Below, one piece after another: positions 24,701 to 39,400 of a DNA stretch of 63,745 nt; position 1 is the stretch's first letter; each line of letters begins with the position of its first letter. The DNA is taken from contig FLMG01001693.1 in NCBI GenBank assembly GCA_900088475.1, forward strand, positions 1 through 63,745. The letters run 5' to 3'. Origin of the DNA: Hyphochytrium catenoides (taxonomy: Eukaryota > Sar > Hyphochytriomycetes > Hyphochytriales > Hyphochytriaceae). The translations under genes were made by a program, and so were the position numbers. A model generated the notes under the pieces. The model was not told the DNA's origin and ran no database searches. It saw only the letters and a program-made list of their open reading frames with translations.

Positions 24701-27700
24701 CCTCTTTCTCCCTTCCTCTTCCAAGTACCCTCTCTCTCAGAAAGGAGAGTCCTTTGTCAAGAAGCTTCTCCATCAGTAGTATTATGTTAGCCCTCGTTTC
24801 CTTAGGGGCGGGAGAGAGAACTTTATCTCCCCAGGAGAGCAGGTAAGGGCGCCATCCAAGGTCAGAAGGAGAGAGAAAGACAACTCCAATCCTGCTCACA
24901 GTGGCCGGCGAGGCGACAGCGAGATCTGCGACTTCAAAGAGCATCTTCATCTCTTTTCTAAGCTTGATTCTCTCCCCGTTCGCCAGGCACAGTGTCATAT
25001 TGTCGTCTAGAACCGTGTTCATGTTCTCAATCCAAAGAGCATCGATCGGACCTGCAGCAGAGAAGTAGCGCAGAGAGCAGATGCGCAGGTGCCTTGAGAA
25101 GCAGCAAGTGGATGGCACAGACAAAACATAATATTGAGGATATAAATGACAAGGTAGACGTAAGGCAGGATGCGGATGATGGATTGACACTTTCTGCGGC
25201 TAAATTGTAGCTAACTAGGAAAGGAGGGGCCACAAACCTGCATGAAGGGGAAAGTGAGAGAAAGCTTACCATCGAACACTGTCCATCTTCTTTTCTTCTC
25301 CTCTCCTGGTCCGGCCTCTGCTGCAGCTCTTCTCATGATGGAGGATGCGAGCCCGTCGTGCCATTCTTGCGTCAACTCATTAAACTCCCCATACAGCTCG
25401 CCCATCGTGATACTCTTGGGATTCAACATTTCGCAAAGGACTTCCTGATATCTTTACGGACCGATGTACAGGGAGACACGAAAAGTGGATTAGAGAGAGA
25501 GAGAGAAAGAGAGAAGAAAGAGAGAGAGAGAAAGGCACTCCGGTCCCAGAAACAAAGTTTTATGATAGAAGGTACAGGAGAGATTAATGAGGGAAAATTG
25601 AGGTGTCCTCGATGATTCTACCTCTCATCCTTGCTGTTTTGCTGCCTGAGTGTGGTCATCACGCCCTGGAGGAGGCGATAGCAAGAGCTTTTCCCTGACC
25701 CTGCAGCACCGACAAGGCAGCCTCCGAAGCGCACATTAAAGGTCTCAAAGAGCTGCAGAACTTTCATAGAGAAACTCTCTACAATCTGGAAGCCCGCTTT
25801 CGCTGTCTCAGAAGCCAACGCAAGCTGGTGGAGTCACAGACAAGAAACGAGGTCAAAGCTAGAGAGTAGAAGGCAGGAAGGTGGGATGAAAGTGTATATA
25901 TACAATCCTCGCAGGGGTAGAGGACCAGTGAAAGAGACTCCACAGAGCCATTGCGAGATATGGACATCAGTGAAGCGTGTAGGATGAATCGCGGACGAGG
26001 GTATGCAAAAGTGCTGAGAGACGAGGAAGAACAGGCCCCATGTTTGTACACATATGAAGAAAGGAAGGCGAGCCGGAATCAGGAAGAAGACAGAGAAATT
26101 GAAATGAGAGCTGGCGCTGAGGCCGAAATGTATGAGAGGGGTGGATGTATAACAGAGGCGGCCTTTCCCTCCCTACCTGAAACTCCCCATAGTCATTGGC
26201 AGGGATCTTTGCTCCAGGAAACAGGTCGCTGACAATAGCGTGGAAGAGAGGAAGATCTTCAGCCAAGAACTTCGGCAGATTGCTGTCTCTCAGTGCCCGG
26301 ATAAGCGTCAGCTCTTCTCCTACTCCTTCTCCCTCGCTCGCCCTCTTTAGCGCTCCCGCCATCACCAAGACGCTCTTCACTGCTCTGAGCCCATAGTCAT
26401 AGTGCGGCTGCTGAGACAGCTGCTCACTGCAGAGAATGTACAGCTTGCACATCTTCCGAGAGAGAGAAAGAGCGGAAGAAAAGCCCTCTGCAAAGAGCAT
26501 GATCTCCGCAATGAGAGAATAGTCTGGGACCATCATGGAGACGGGACGGAAGAGAACTTTGAGGTTATCTGGAAGCTCTGTTCTCCCTGCATACCCAGGG
26601 TTCATGGTGATAATGATGTGATGCTCTAGGAGAGGAATCGTCACTCCCATAAAGTTGATGGTACTCTTGCCTTCCAGCCGACCTTGTCGGAGAGTGAGCA
26701 CCTGGGAAGTATAGCGATGGGGTCAGTTCGGTGCAGCAAGCAGATTGCATGTGGCGAGTGGATGAGGACGAGCGATCCTAGGATAGGGCAAAGTGGGCCT
26801 GAAAAGAGCACTGGAAGACAAGGAGGAAGACATGATAGAGGATATTGACCGAATGGCCTGTTACCGCATTCGTATAGAGGCACGGGATATAGGGCGATGG
26901 CTGCGAAGCAGACCCCAAGAGGTGGAGATAATAGAAGAGTCTGAAGCCGAGTGAGAAGAATTTATCTTCTGTCAGGAAGAGGCACGAAGAGAGGAGGGAG
27001 AGTGACAGAGCGACTAGAGAGCCTGGAGAGAAGTGGAAGGATTGGGAAAAAGAGAAGAAGCCTCACTTGCTGTGCGATAACGGAAAGCACTTCGATGTCT
27101 ATTCTATTGAATTCGTCCAAACAGGCCCAGCTGCCCGCCTGGGCCAGACCACGGAAGAGCTTTCCCATCATCTTATAATCAATCTGGTCTGAGCAGTTGA
27201 AGACGACACACTGGATCGCTAGAGCTTTAGCCAGATCTTTGCTGCTTTCTGTCTTTCCAGTTCCGGCAGGGCCAGATGGTGCTGCCCCCAGTTTAAGTGC
27301 AAGAGAAGAGGATAGCGTGAGCCAGCAGCGGTCTGTTAGCGGGGTAATCACCAGGCGAGAAGTTGCGCCGTAATATTCGTAGCCGTATGGGCAGGTCTGT
27401 TGTGTATATAAGAGAGCGTCAGAGATCTGTCGAGAGTGTGCCCTTCTTCAGCTCTAATAGACCGCGATGATAGGGAGAAGAAGAGCTAAGACAGAATGAT
27501 GAGAGATTTGAGCAGTACCAAGAGGAGGTTGTCGGGGGCGGTGTCAAGTAGGACATAAGAAAGGCGAAGGAGAGGCGTAGAGTGAAACGAGAGAGAGGAA
27601 GAAAGAAGAAGAAGAAGACCACACCGAGTCTGAGTGCCGGATTTGCACGTCATCGCTTTCCATGTTCCAATAGTAGCGCAGCTGCTGCTGCCACGCGAAG

Positions 27701-30700
27701 GAGCCTAACGAAGTCACCTCATCTTCGACCAGCATGCTGACTGAAGGAGAATAGAAACAAGATGCCGCGGTGAGCGAGAACGTACTGCACATACTCCAAA
27801 CTTATCAAGGAATATGCAAAGGAGAAGGGAGAGAGAACCCACAACGCGATGAGGGCCCTACCTATGTCTCTAGCGTGAACATCTGTCGTGACCAGAGCCA
27901 CAATAACCAGTCGCTGCAGCTTTGTCAGCTGGCCTCGAATGAGGACGATCAGCTTGTCCAACTGCAAACAAGAGGTGGCGGGGGAAAGGGGGAAGAAAGA
28001 TGAAGGAATGAGTCAAGCAGTAAACCCAACGAGTTCCAGTCACTCTTCCCTGCATCTCTTCCCTGCGTCAGCGCGCTCACCCCATTCTTTACTTCTTTGA
28101 GTGTACGGCATCTCAGGCTTTGCGCCTTGACAGTAAGGATCGAATCCGCTTTACCCCTGTCCAGCAGCCTTCTTCTCCCAATCTCTCCCTACTATGTCTT
28201 TCCTCTCCCCATCCGAGCTCCTTTTTTCAAGTTACTGAGTCGAAGTGGTGATCTCATTTCCCTCTTCTTTCTCTTCCTCGGTTGCAGAGGTCTATGCTGC
28301 TCACCTCAGCCACGTTGACCTGGTACCAGGCCTTCATTTCTGTCACTGGATCCGCCGCCCTTAGGCACTTTTCGGTCCCCCGAGCCCACGTAATCTGCGC
28401 CACAGTAGCGACCACCTGGGCGGGATGCTCCAAAATCCACTCCGAGCGTGGGCGCGCATCGTAGTCAAGCAATCCAGCCTTCATCAGCTTGTGCAGGCTA
28501 CTTTTCATGTTTAGTTCCAGAGCCTTGAGCCAGTCCTCGACACTTCCTCTTGCCTTAAGATTCTTGCCCAGCGGAACTCTCTCACCCTCGGCGGAGAACA
28601 TTGCCAACATATCTAAGCTACCTCCAACAGCGTCTCCAAAGTCAATCTTCACAAGATTCTCAAAGCATTTCCGCAAGTGTGGCTGTACAGCCTGTGGATT
28701 CTTTGACTGCGCCAAAATCTCTAAAAGCTCATCATTTGATAGAAAGTAAAATCTGGGAAAGCTCTGCCTCTTCGTTTCCAGATAATCTTCAAGAGACTTT
28801 TGAATCTTATCGAGATTTGCATTGTGATTCTGAAACTGATCCTTCAGTCCCGGATGAGTGCAGGCAGGGAGAGCGAGAGGATTGTCATGGGTTCTCATCA
28901 TGATTGCCTTCCAGGAGACATCGACCTTAGCAAAGAGCTTAGCCTCCTCTGGCAGTTGTCTCTGTATGTCTGGAGCAGAAAAGATTGTCTCCAAGTACAT
29001 CCAGCTTCTCTGGACAGCGAGCCACTCGTCCAGCGTCTCCTGGAAGAGAACCAATTTCCCTCTCCAGCTTTCCACCTGCTCCTTTATAGGGCCAACAAAG
29101 CGCGATGCTAAGATTGTATTGATAGAGACAAGTGAGTCGTCCAGAGAGGCAATAATCTCTTCCATCGAGCCCAATATAAAGACTTCTTTGCTCTCTTTGT
29201 ACGGTTTCACTTCAAACTCTTTCTCTACCCAGTTCTTCCTCACTTTCTCCAGCATCTCCTCTAGCACAGCCTCCTGTTGAGAGGCGACCGCGATGGCGCT
29301 AATCTCTGACGCTTGATCCATGACGCGCATCTCTATCAACTTCCCAAGTGTAAAGCTTTCCACACCCTGATGAAGAAGAAAGGGAAGAAGAAAGGGAATG
29401 TAGAAGAAGACCAGCAGTGAGACAAGTTAGAAGAGGACTGTTCAAAAGATAATGCGGGTTAAGGTAGAGCTACCTCGATGTACGTCGCTGAAGTCTCTAA
29501 GGCAGTGAGCAGACAAAGACACAAAAGGAGAGGTAGGAAGAAATGAGAGAGACAGAGACCGCGTTCTAGCTGTCTACCTTCACTTGGAAGCCCAGGAGGG
29601 CATGAATAGCATCCCAATGTCTATCCTTTAAAGCCTTATTTCTCATGTCCTGCACCACAGGCAGGGCCAAGCGGAACTCTTCCACTCTGTCTCGCAGCAG
29701 GGCGGCGCTTTGGCAGTGAGGAAGACTCTTTGACGCTTGGAAGGCAACCTTCCCGAAAAGCTGAACCTGCTTTGCAATCTCTTCAGCGTCTATATCGGAG
29801 AGACGGGTTCCCATCCATGATGAAGAGAGAGAACCCCAGGCATCGAGGCTATCCCACAGCTTTAGCTTGAGGGATAGATCGCTCTCAACCGAGAGAATGT
29901 CTTCCCATTCCGTCACTTCTCTCTTCAGCGCTCTCTGATAGTCATTGAGCTTTGATGCCTGCTCCTTTAGGCCTGCCAGGTGCTTCTGCTGCGTCCCTAA
30001 GTACTTCAACACCTCATGAATAGGAGAGAGAGAGGAAGATATCATCGGATGATCAAGTTGCTCTCGCAACTGCTGCACCTTCTTGTTAAGAAGAGGAATA
30101 GAGTCGACGATCTCTTGCGCCCATCTTCTGGCCTCTTCCTCAGCCTCTCCGTCGAACTTCACCAAACAGGTGTCCATCGTACTCACTCCTTCTCTCATGA
30201 GGATAAGCTGCTCCCTTTGCTCGTGAGGGACAGACCAGCCCTCTTCCTCCAGCAAAGTGCACAACTCTACAAAGGCTTGGATTTTCTCTCGAAGAACAGG
30301 CAGTTGGGCTTCTGCTCTTGCCATCACCGCGACCTTTTCCACAAAGGCCTCCAAAGAGGATGGCGCCGAGGCCGCAATCGGATTCACCTCGTTCATAATC
30401 TCCAGCAGCGAAGACGCTGTCTTCCCCATGTTCTTGGGGATAGATGCCTGGATGGCAGAGAGCACGCCCTTCGGAGAGGGCAGTATGGTTTCTCTGAACT
30501 TTGTGCTATCCACCCGGAAGACGCCAATGTCCGCTATCTGTGGAATATTATCAAACATTTCTGCTTGCTCCTTGTACTCAGCGATCGCCTCCCGGTAGGT
30601 ACGGATAGAAACATCAAGAGGAAAGAGAGAGTCCATATCTCTTATCTTTCTCTTGTTTTCTTGATAAAGAGACATGTACTCGTCGAAAACGGACGTGTAG

Positions 30701-33700
30701 CTCCTGGCAGCTGAGAACTCCATAGAGATTTGATAAAGAAGATCGGCAGTCACCTTAACATATCTCTCGTTCTCTCTTACGAGCGAGAGGACGCTCTTAG
30801 CCTGGTCCATGGGGTCTCCCTCTTCTATGTTTCCGTTAGCATAAGGCATGCCTTTCTTCTTTGTCTCTCCCGAAGAGAGTGAGACAGTCTCATTATAAAC
30901 CTGCAAGCTTTCCATCTCTCTTACCCTTTGATGTGTCGAGAGAACAGAGGTAGCGAAGTCCACAACGTCCGTAAAGTGCCGGGAGAACTCTTCTGGGGTA
31001 GGGATGAGAAGCAGAGAATCCCTTTCATCATCGTACTCGACCTCCAGCAGAAAGAGAGGGCGCCCATCCTGGGTGCTCTTGGTGTGGAGCCCAGCAGCAA
31101 TGGCGAGAGATGACGGCCCGAGAGAAGATTGAGAGGCTCTTCTCTTGTTCACATTAACCGTGAGAGAGCGAATGTGGTTTACCGCCTCAGAGATAGAGTC
31201 GATCGACATATCGAGGAGAGAAGAGAGGATCATTTCCTCTACCAGCGTCATAAAGTTGGCGATAAAGGCACATTCTCTCCTAAGAGACGCTTTCTCCATA
31301 AATGTCATCTTCAACTCCGGATTAATCTTATTCTCCTGAAGGAAGGTATCAAAAGCTCTGTCACAGGCAGCGGAGACCAATCTCTCTATCTTCAGAAAAA
31401 AGGAGACTAGGCTCTCCACCACTTTCTCTCGCTGAAGAGATTGGGTGCTCATGAACTCCGGGAGAGTGAGGATCTTCCCCGCGTTGAATGTGGTCAGTCT
31501 CAGCGCCGAGACCTAACCGTCCAGAGTTGCAACACAAAGGCAAAAGATGAGGGTTAAAGGAAATGATGAAAAGAGAGGAAGAGAACTGAAGACGCCAGAT
31601 CAAAGGGGGGGAAGGAGGATGAAAAGACTTTCTGGGAAACTGATGAGGAAAACGTCCAGAAGGAGAAGGAAGAGGAGAGTTTAGGATGACAACAGCTCTA
31701 CGATATCCAACGTCCTCTAAAAATGTCAGAGCTGAGAAGAAAGAGGTTATCGGAATAGAGCGATATGAAGACGCGATAATGGAGATAAAGATGCGAGACA
31801 CCAGACCCTATAAGCGACAGCTCAGAGCATGAAAGACGAAAGTGAGGATGACACTCATACCTCAACACACATGCTTCTAATGGTTAGGAGAGGAGCCTGA
31901 AGGATGGGGTTGAGAATAAAGAGGTGATTTCGTAGATGGTTCTTGGCCTTGCTGGTCTTAGAACTCCGAATGCTGGCTCTCCACTGCATGAAAGACTTGG
32001 TGATCATATATTTCTTGAAGAATGGGATCTGTGTGAGAGGACGTTGTTAATTTTTAACCTTGCTACTCATAATCGGGAATGGAAAAGAAGCCTGACATGA
32101 AGGCGAGGTCAAAGCCTGACATGAAGGCGAGGTCAATTCACGCAAACCATAAGCAAGAATAGAGGCAAAATGAAGAGGGGCATCCCAAAGAAGGAAAGGA
32201 CGACAGAACGACCGCCCCTGGGTCAGAACGGAGAAGAGGAAGAGAGAGAAAGAGAAATAAGAAGGGAAAAGTGAAAGACACGCAGAGTGTAGCAAAGTGA
32301 GAAAAGGAGAGCACCAACAAGCCTATACCAACCTTCATCAGTCTCTTAAACAGCGTAAACTCTCTTTCCCATCGTCCTAGCGGTGTATAGTCGCTGGATC
32401 CACCAGTAAAATGAGTAACTCCGCGCTTACTGAAGGTAAAGTAGTTGGCAGGATCGATCTAATGGCGCACACGTGAAGAGAGACGATAATAGTTAACCCA
32501 GGCGGGAAGGGAAAGAGGAGCGACAAGCCTAAAAGGTAATGGGACCGACCACTAGCGTGACCGATAGAAAGGCAACGGAAAGAGGCCAAGGGATATGAGT
32601 GCGTGATGAGGTGAGGGTCAGAATAAATGAGGAGAAAGGCTATGAGGGCACCACAAGCACTGCTGATTAGACACGAAGCGAGCAAGCAGGACATGATTGC
32701 TCGGCACGCGGAAAGTAAAATCTTTAGACTAAGGCGATGTTCTCTCTTTGGACTAGCACCACTCCTCTGCCGCCTCCTGTCATTACCTGGTCATGGGTTG
32801 TGAGTTCAACCTGGAAAATGGTAGCCTTGGGCTCACGTACTGGCTTCAGATAGTAAAACGTCCCCTCATCCATCTTAGATACCAACCGCTCATCCATGCC
32901 CAAGTATTGTATGAAGGAGTTTGCTTCTTCAAATGTGATTCTCTTGCTTCCAGGCGCTAATTAAGCGGAAGAGTAAGTATAGGAGGTCAAAGGACATAGC
33001 CCGAGCTACGCCGGGTATAGAGCTTTAAAAAAAAAAGGCTGTGCATAAGAGCACGGACCCTTGGTGGACGATTACGCACAAATGGATGAGGGCGAACAGG
33101 GAAAGCCAGCGACCGTTCTCGCTCAAAGACTGTTACCCTTACCTCTGACATCAGGACAACTACTACCGCCCTGCTGCTGAGGAAAGTGGGAAGGTGGTGG
33201 ATTCCTGCTAGCGGATTCGCCAGATACTCCGTTGCCCGCCGGCCTTTCCGACTGAGCCAATGGTGGAAATATAGTATTGACAGGAAGGCGAGAGATTGGT
33301 CAGGACCAAGATCGGCAGAGGCGATTCACTAACGGTTAAATCCATGCAAAGCGATAACGCAAAACAAAGCTAGACGAGAGGAAAAGGAAATAGCATATAA
33401 AGACATAGTAAATACTAGGAATTATTGAGTTGATTGAAGCAGAGCATCCTCAACCTCCTGCTGTCCGCCATTGTTGACCCTAGAGGGCTTCTTGTTGCCA
33501 GAGGCAGGAGAACTTTTATCCTTGTTGCTAATGCCCTGGAAGACAGCGCCCCTCTTATTTGTAAGAAGATGCTCCTGCTGACTCGTTTCCTTGTTCCCGC
33601 TAGCTAAACTCTTGGTGGCGCCATCAGCGCGAGGCTTGACTCGTTCAGGAGGCCTTGATAGCGTTTGCCGGTACAACCGCTCCTCGAGATCTGAAGGCCC

Positions 33701-33721
33701 TGAAGGGTCCATCTTTCCCAC
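12148..33721 (-). CDS. Axonemal dynein heavy chain, single-headed inner-arm type (DNAH6-like)
   Basis: I chained 37 exons; lengths sum to 12,540 nt, an open frame of 4,179 residues, the usual size for inner-arm heavy chains. Order: disordered N-terminus (33721-33143), tail, linker, six AAA modules with a coiled-coil stalk between AAA4 and AAA5, and C-terminal domain ending at TAG 12148. Exons in order (high to low): 33721-33455, 33251-33143, 32956-32787, 32458-32333, 32028-31861, 31512-29578, 29366-28305, about 28188-28081, 27961-27862, 27740-27625, 27396-27067, 26701-26177, 25824-25622, 25451-25270, 25051-24559, 24298-23347, 23051-22944, 22721-22458, 22152-21852, 21542-21221, 20987-20597, 20289-20098, 20019-19873, 19646-19470, 19277-19017, 18791-18342, 18056-17262, 16981-16619, 16324-16193, 15947-15612, 15304-15055, 14776-14547, 14291-14163, 13972-13730, 13367-13215, 12863-12630, 12363-12148. 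Motifs such as [20 protein letters not shown] and [12 protein letters not shown] favour DNAH6 over DNAH1/3/7/12. It walks on doublet microtubules in the axoneme. One intron is GC-AG (13729-13368). The exact start exon and the 28188 splice are less certain. Confidence 0.93.
19017..20987 (-). other. Dynein stalk coiled coil and microtubule-binding tip
   Basis: Exons 20987-20597 and 20289-20098 form the outgoing helix ([20 protein letters not shown]). Exons 20019-19470 carry the tip ([40 protein letters not shown]). Exon 19277-19017 forms the returning helix. Confidence 0.9.
21221..22152 (-). other. Dynein AAA4 module
   Basis: Walker A variant [13 protein letters not shown], as usual for AAA4, followed by [19 protein letters not shown] and [12 protein letters not shown]. 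Confidence 0.9.
22458..24298 (-). other. Dynein AAA3 module
   Basis: Walker [16 protein letters not shown] and Walker [12 protein letters not shown] lie in exon 24298-23347. Exons 23051-22944 ([13 protein letters not shown]) and 22721-22458 complete it. Both nucleotide motifs look competent. Confidence 0.9.
24559..25824 (-). other. Dynein AAA2 module
   Basis: Exons 25824-25622, 25451-25270 and 25051-24559. Walker A is GAAGSGKSS, followed by [28 protein letters not shown] and [11 protein letters not shown]. Confidence 0.9.
26177..27740 (-). other. Dynein AAA1 module (main ATPase site)
   Basis: Exons 27740-27625, 27396-27067 and 26701-26177. Walker A is [10 protein letters not shown] (about 27273-27245), followed by [13 protein letters not shown] and a Walker B region [11 protein letters not shown]. 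The sensor segment [18 protein letters not shown] is intact, so this site should hydrolyse ATP. Confidence 0.93.
28305..31512 (-). other. Dynein linker region (DHC_N2)
   Basis: Two long exons, 31512-29578 (645 codons) and 29366-28305 (354 codons). Typical marks are [31 protein letters not shown] and [12 protein letters not shown]. This segment swings across the AAA ring during the power stroke. Confidence 0.9.
32089..32136. repeat. Perfect 24-bp tandem duplication
   Basis: Two adjacent copies of a 24-nt unit (starting agcctgacatgaagg) lie inside the dynein intron 32332-32029. This looks like a simple replication-slippage duplication. Confidence 0.85.
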
Positions 33722-35149
33722 TAAGTACGAAATCTAACAACGTGCTCAAAGCTCTTCTTCTTATAAAGCTCCTTGTTGATGGTGTGGGGTCCACAAGCTT
33801 CAATCTCGACAGCCCTAGCCGGAAGCGTTGGTTGTCGGAGAAAAGGTTTGAGCCATTTCTAGTTGCTTCCTATTACCAGCAGCGATGCCTTACAGCGTAA
33901 GAGCGCTGACGTACGTCGAGCTTATCATTACTGCGATAGTCTCCAGGAGAGCATGAGGACAGCAGTGGGGTTACCTACAGCATTACGTATACCTACTACT
34001 TCGTGTTTCTCTCCCGCTCTCTGAATGACACTGGTCAGAGGGTGGCACTATTGACGATGCAAACAAAGCCCTGACCCTCCTTACTGACCACTTCCTCTGT
34101 CAATATCTTCCTCCTGCTGCTTCAATGCCACGCACACCATAGGCTGCAAGACTAGGCTCAGACCCCAGTCAGACCCTCTTCTGCTATCATGGTCGCTTCC
34201 AGCATAGAACTTGGTTGGCCTCAAGGCGAAGCGGCACAGACGGCGCAACCAAGCGGCAGCAGCAGCGAGGGCACTCTGGGGGCCAAGCAGAGGATCGTTT
34301 CCCCAATAATTTCTTAGCAGGAAGACTGAAACGGCACCACTAGACGCTAACGACCAGTATGGAGGTTATTTTTGCCAGAGAAACCCTGATTATCGATTAC
34401 AGTAAGTGATCAAGATCGCTGGATTAGTTATCAGAGGTTTCACAGAGATTTGGCGGGAAGGGCGAGACTAAAGGTTTGAGAGGTTTAGACCGAGCTCTTC
34501 TACTCGTACAGTCGTACTCGTACAATTATGAGCCTTTTTGAGTGTTCTCGACGGAGCTTGACCGATGACAGGAGGGAGGGCCTCTCGGATGCGCATACAT
34601 CCAGAAGAGGCCCTATAGAGGCGTCTTGTCTTCCTTCCCTTCAAGTAGCTCTAGAGGTTGAATGGTTTATAGGTGTGGTGCGAGTTATATGGTCAAGCCA
34701 CAGATTGATGGTGTTCATCGTGGGGGCTAGCTGATGTCGATCGAGAGAGTCTTGAAGAGAGAGAGCTTTAAATATACTCCTCCAAATAGCTCAGATGGAC
34801 AACGCTCGAATCTCAGCGCGGACTGGGAGTTATAGTCATGTTCCCTAGTACTTGACAGTACATCAGGCACGGCTTGTAGATTCTACTAGGACTGAGCGGA
34901 GCCATTTTACTGCGATACCGTGTGGGCTCCCTTTTTCTGATTTGAAGGGCTGGATTTAGTAACAATGGAGACAGCTTCAAGGATTGTGACCGTCGTTGCA
35001 GAGGATACTTCATCTGCACTGTAGGTGACGTCAGATTTTGATAACCGCCGGTCCGTAGACCTAAGCATTGCCTCGTGCTCGTGCGCAGTCCTAATAAGGA
35101 GAACCAGATAAGTGAGCGGATTGCTAGCGGTTTAGACAATTCGAAGACA
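33722..35149. promoter_or_regulatory. Divergent intergenic region between dynein and GCN5
   Basis: About 1.4 kb between the dynein start (minus) and the GCN5 start (plus), so it should contain both promoters. A GCN5 5' exon or UTR may extend upstream, since the frame is open through 35075 and an acceptor-like gcgcag precedes it at about 35084-35089. I could not identify individual elements with confidence. Confidence 0.4.
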
Positions 35150-37283
<2,134 letters not shown>

Positions 37284-37966
37284 AAGCTATGGCACCTCTC
37301 CACTGCCAAGGCGACAACAGGAAGATGGGCCCTTCCCCTTCATGTCTGATGAGCTATGTAGGGGATGTCTCTTCGGCGCCTGGAAGTCACGACAACCAGC
37401 ACCAGAGCAAATCTGTGCTGCCCCCATTTTGCAAGAAGCACACCTTCTTCCGGCATACCGGGGGATGTATAGAGTTATGTGTTGTTCGACGGTAACTAAT
37501 ACGAAAGCACTAGAAGTCTATAAAAAGCTCAAGCAGGACGGCGATGGTGGAGTCTTCATCATCTCCTGCAGACAAATGGACGAGCTGTCAACAGTTATTC
37601 TGGAGCAAGTACAAATACGACTTCATCATTCCTGTAGTCCTCAGAATACTTATGAACCGTCACAGTCTAAGTCAAAATACTTATAAAAACTGCAATTCAA
37701 GTATTAGCGTACTTGTAAGTGGAGGTTGGAGTCGCATCCTTTCGTCGTTCATCACAAGCAGATCGCAACAATCTCCTTGGCTCTTCCATGCAAATGAAGC
37801 CTCTCCATGGACTCGCGGTGTTGACAAACTCACCCAGCAATTCGTTAACTCAGCCACAGATCACATCTTTATCCCTCGGTGAAGCTTTGCGAGAGCCAGG
37901 TGCGAGTGCGTGCTAGTGAGTAGGATCCGTCCTTTGCATTGGGCCAGGTTTATATACCTATTGAGG
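37284..37966. other. Intergenic
   Basis: GCN5 3' region and upstream region of the next gene. Open frames here lack splice logic or family features. I see no gene. Confidence 0.4.
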
Positions 37967-39400
37967 ATGGAGTCATCTCAGAATATGACAGCAAACCTCA
38001 GCCCTCCTGCTGCTGCCGGAGAAGAGGCTAAGAAGGAGAAGAAGAAAAATCTCTTTGGAGTCATTTCAAGCACCGTAAAAAATGCAAAAGATAAACACTT
38101 GGGCCACGGCACGCAGAGTGGAGCTTACAACAAGATGGAAGATACGCCATCGGGACCGACGAGTCCACCTGCAGCTTCGGAAAACCAGTCAATCAAGCCT
38201 CCTCAGCAGCATGTGGATCCCGCTATCATAGAAGCCAAGAGAACAGAACTGCGTGCAGCACGCTTGGAGGAGATTGTTTCTTCACGAACAAACATCCTTC
38301 GTTACTTACGCAAAATAATCAGTGGAAAGTCGAGCTGGGTAAGGCTGCTGACAGTATGACCAACGAAGTGGATAATCCTAACAACAGCGCCCTTCTAAAG
38401 ATGAATATTGCGACGATCAGCCAGAGTGACCTTATCTCTTACGTCGGAGAAGCTCCTCTGAGAACGAGGTACGAGTGGGACTCAGATGTCAGGACTTAAT
38501 CCAACTGTAGCTAAGCTTCACTTCTGGCCCCTACTTAGATCTACAAACTTCTACTACTTGGGGCTAAGCGTGGCAAAGCTGACTAACACGAGGGCGGGGG
38601 TTGCCTTTGTGAAAGCATTTATACAGCTTATTGAGGAGTACGAATACCAGTGCGGTAACCAAGCAGTCCAGGGCATGGTAAAGTGTGATCCCTTATGCAA
38701 AATACCTCCTTGAGAAGCTAAAGTTCTTTTGGTCTTAGAAACTCCTTATGGCCAAACCGTCAGACCTGTACATCAGCAAAAATCAAGTGCAGACACCTGA
38801 AGAAGAGGCTCTCCCTGTCTATGAGCCCATCAAAGGAAGCATCAGAAAATGGAAGAACTCGGTCGTTAACGCATACCTCTTCACTCCCAGCGTCGTAAGT
38901 AGCAACGCTGCTCTTTGAATCGACCAAAAGGACCATACCATTGCCTGACGCACAAATTTTGTGTCTTGCCTCTCTTCAACTACCAGCCCTTCGCCCTAGA
39001 TTACTTCCAGGTCCTCACCTCTTTGCTAGAGGTTTTGAATTCCACCTATGTTGCGCTGTTGGAAGAGTCGTGTGCAACGGATTCACACGTTTTTGATGCT
39101 GTAACACGGATTGACAACTGGATAACGGTACAGCCCACCTCTCACTCTTCTGGGCGTTTGGAATCATAACTTTTCTGTCCTGTTCTTAGATTACCATGAC
39201 TTCATTAGCATGTGGCATGCTCTACCTTTCACTCTATGCTACGACTTGCTTTCTTACATCTTTTTGGGAGCCATCTAACATGTCACGAGCAGGCAAACAT
39301 TATCGATGTCATATCCCAAGAGTTCAGTGAACTTACCTCAGGAAAGGCGCTTCACTTGCTAGAAGGGATGCTACCTCAGCTCTCTCTCCATCTGACGTGA
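37967..39400 (+). CDS. Unrecognised 332-aa predicted helical protein
   Basis: Exons 37967-38275, 38323-38468, 38539-38677, 38739-38894, 38987-39127 and 39293-39400 (TGA) fit in phase and total 999 nt. The first intron would be only 47 nt. Residues 1-90 are polar and disordered, with a Lys-rich cluster (KKEKKKNLFG). The remainder is predicted helical and well composed: STNFYYLGLSVAKLTNTRAG, AFVKAFIQLIEEYEYQ, PFALDYFQVLTSLLEVLN, FDAVTRIDNWIT, ISQEFSELTSGKALHLLEGM. No signal peptide, transmembrane segment or catalytic motif is visible. I do not recognise the family. The quality of the frame, phases and composition argue for a real gene; a profile search is needed to name it. Confidence 0.7.

Noticed and set aside
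12715-31410. Many plus-strand frames opposite the dynein gene (e.g. 17382-17750, 30016-30714)
   Set aside because: They are shadows of dynein coding exons on the minus strand and have no features of their own.
34780-34830. tRNA-like A box (tagctcagatgg) with a nearby B-box-like gctcgaatc
   Set aside because: The two boxes are only about 19 nt apart and no cloverleaf can be drawn. At best a decayed SINE-like fragment.
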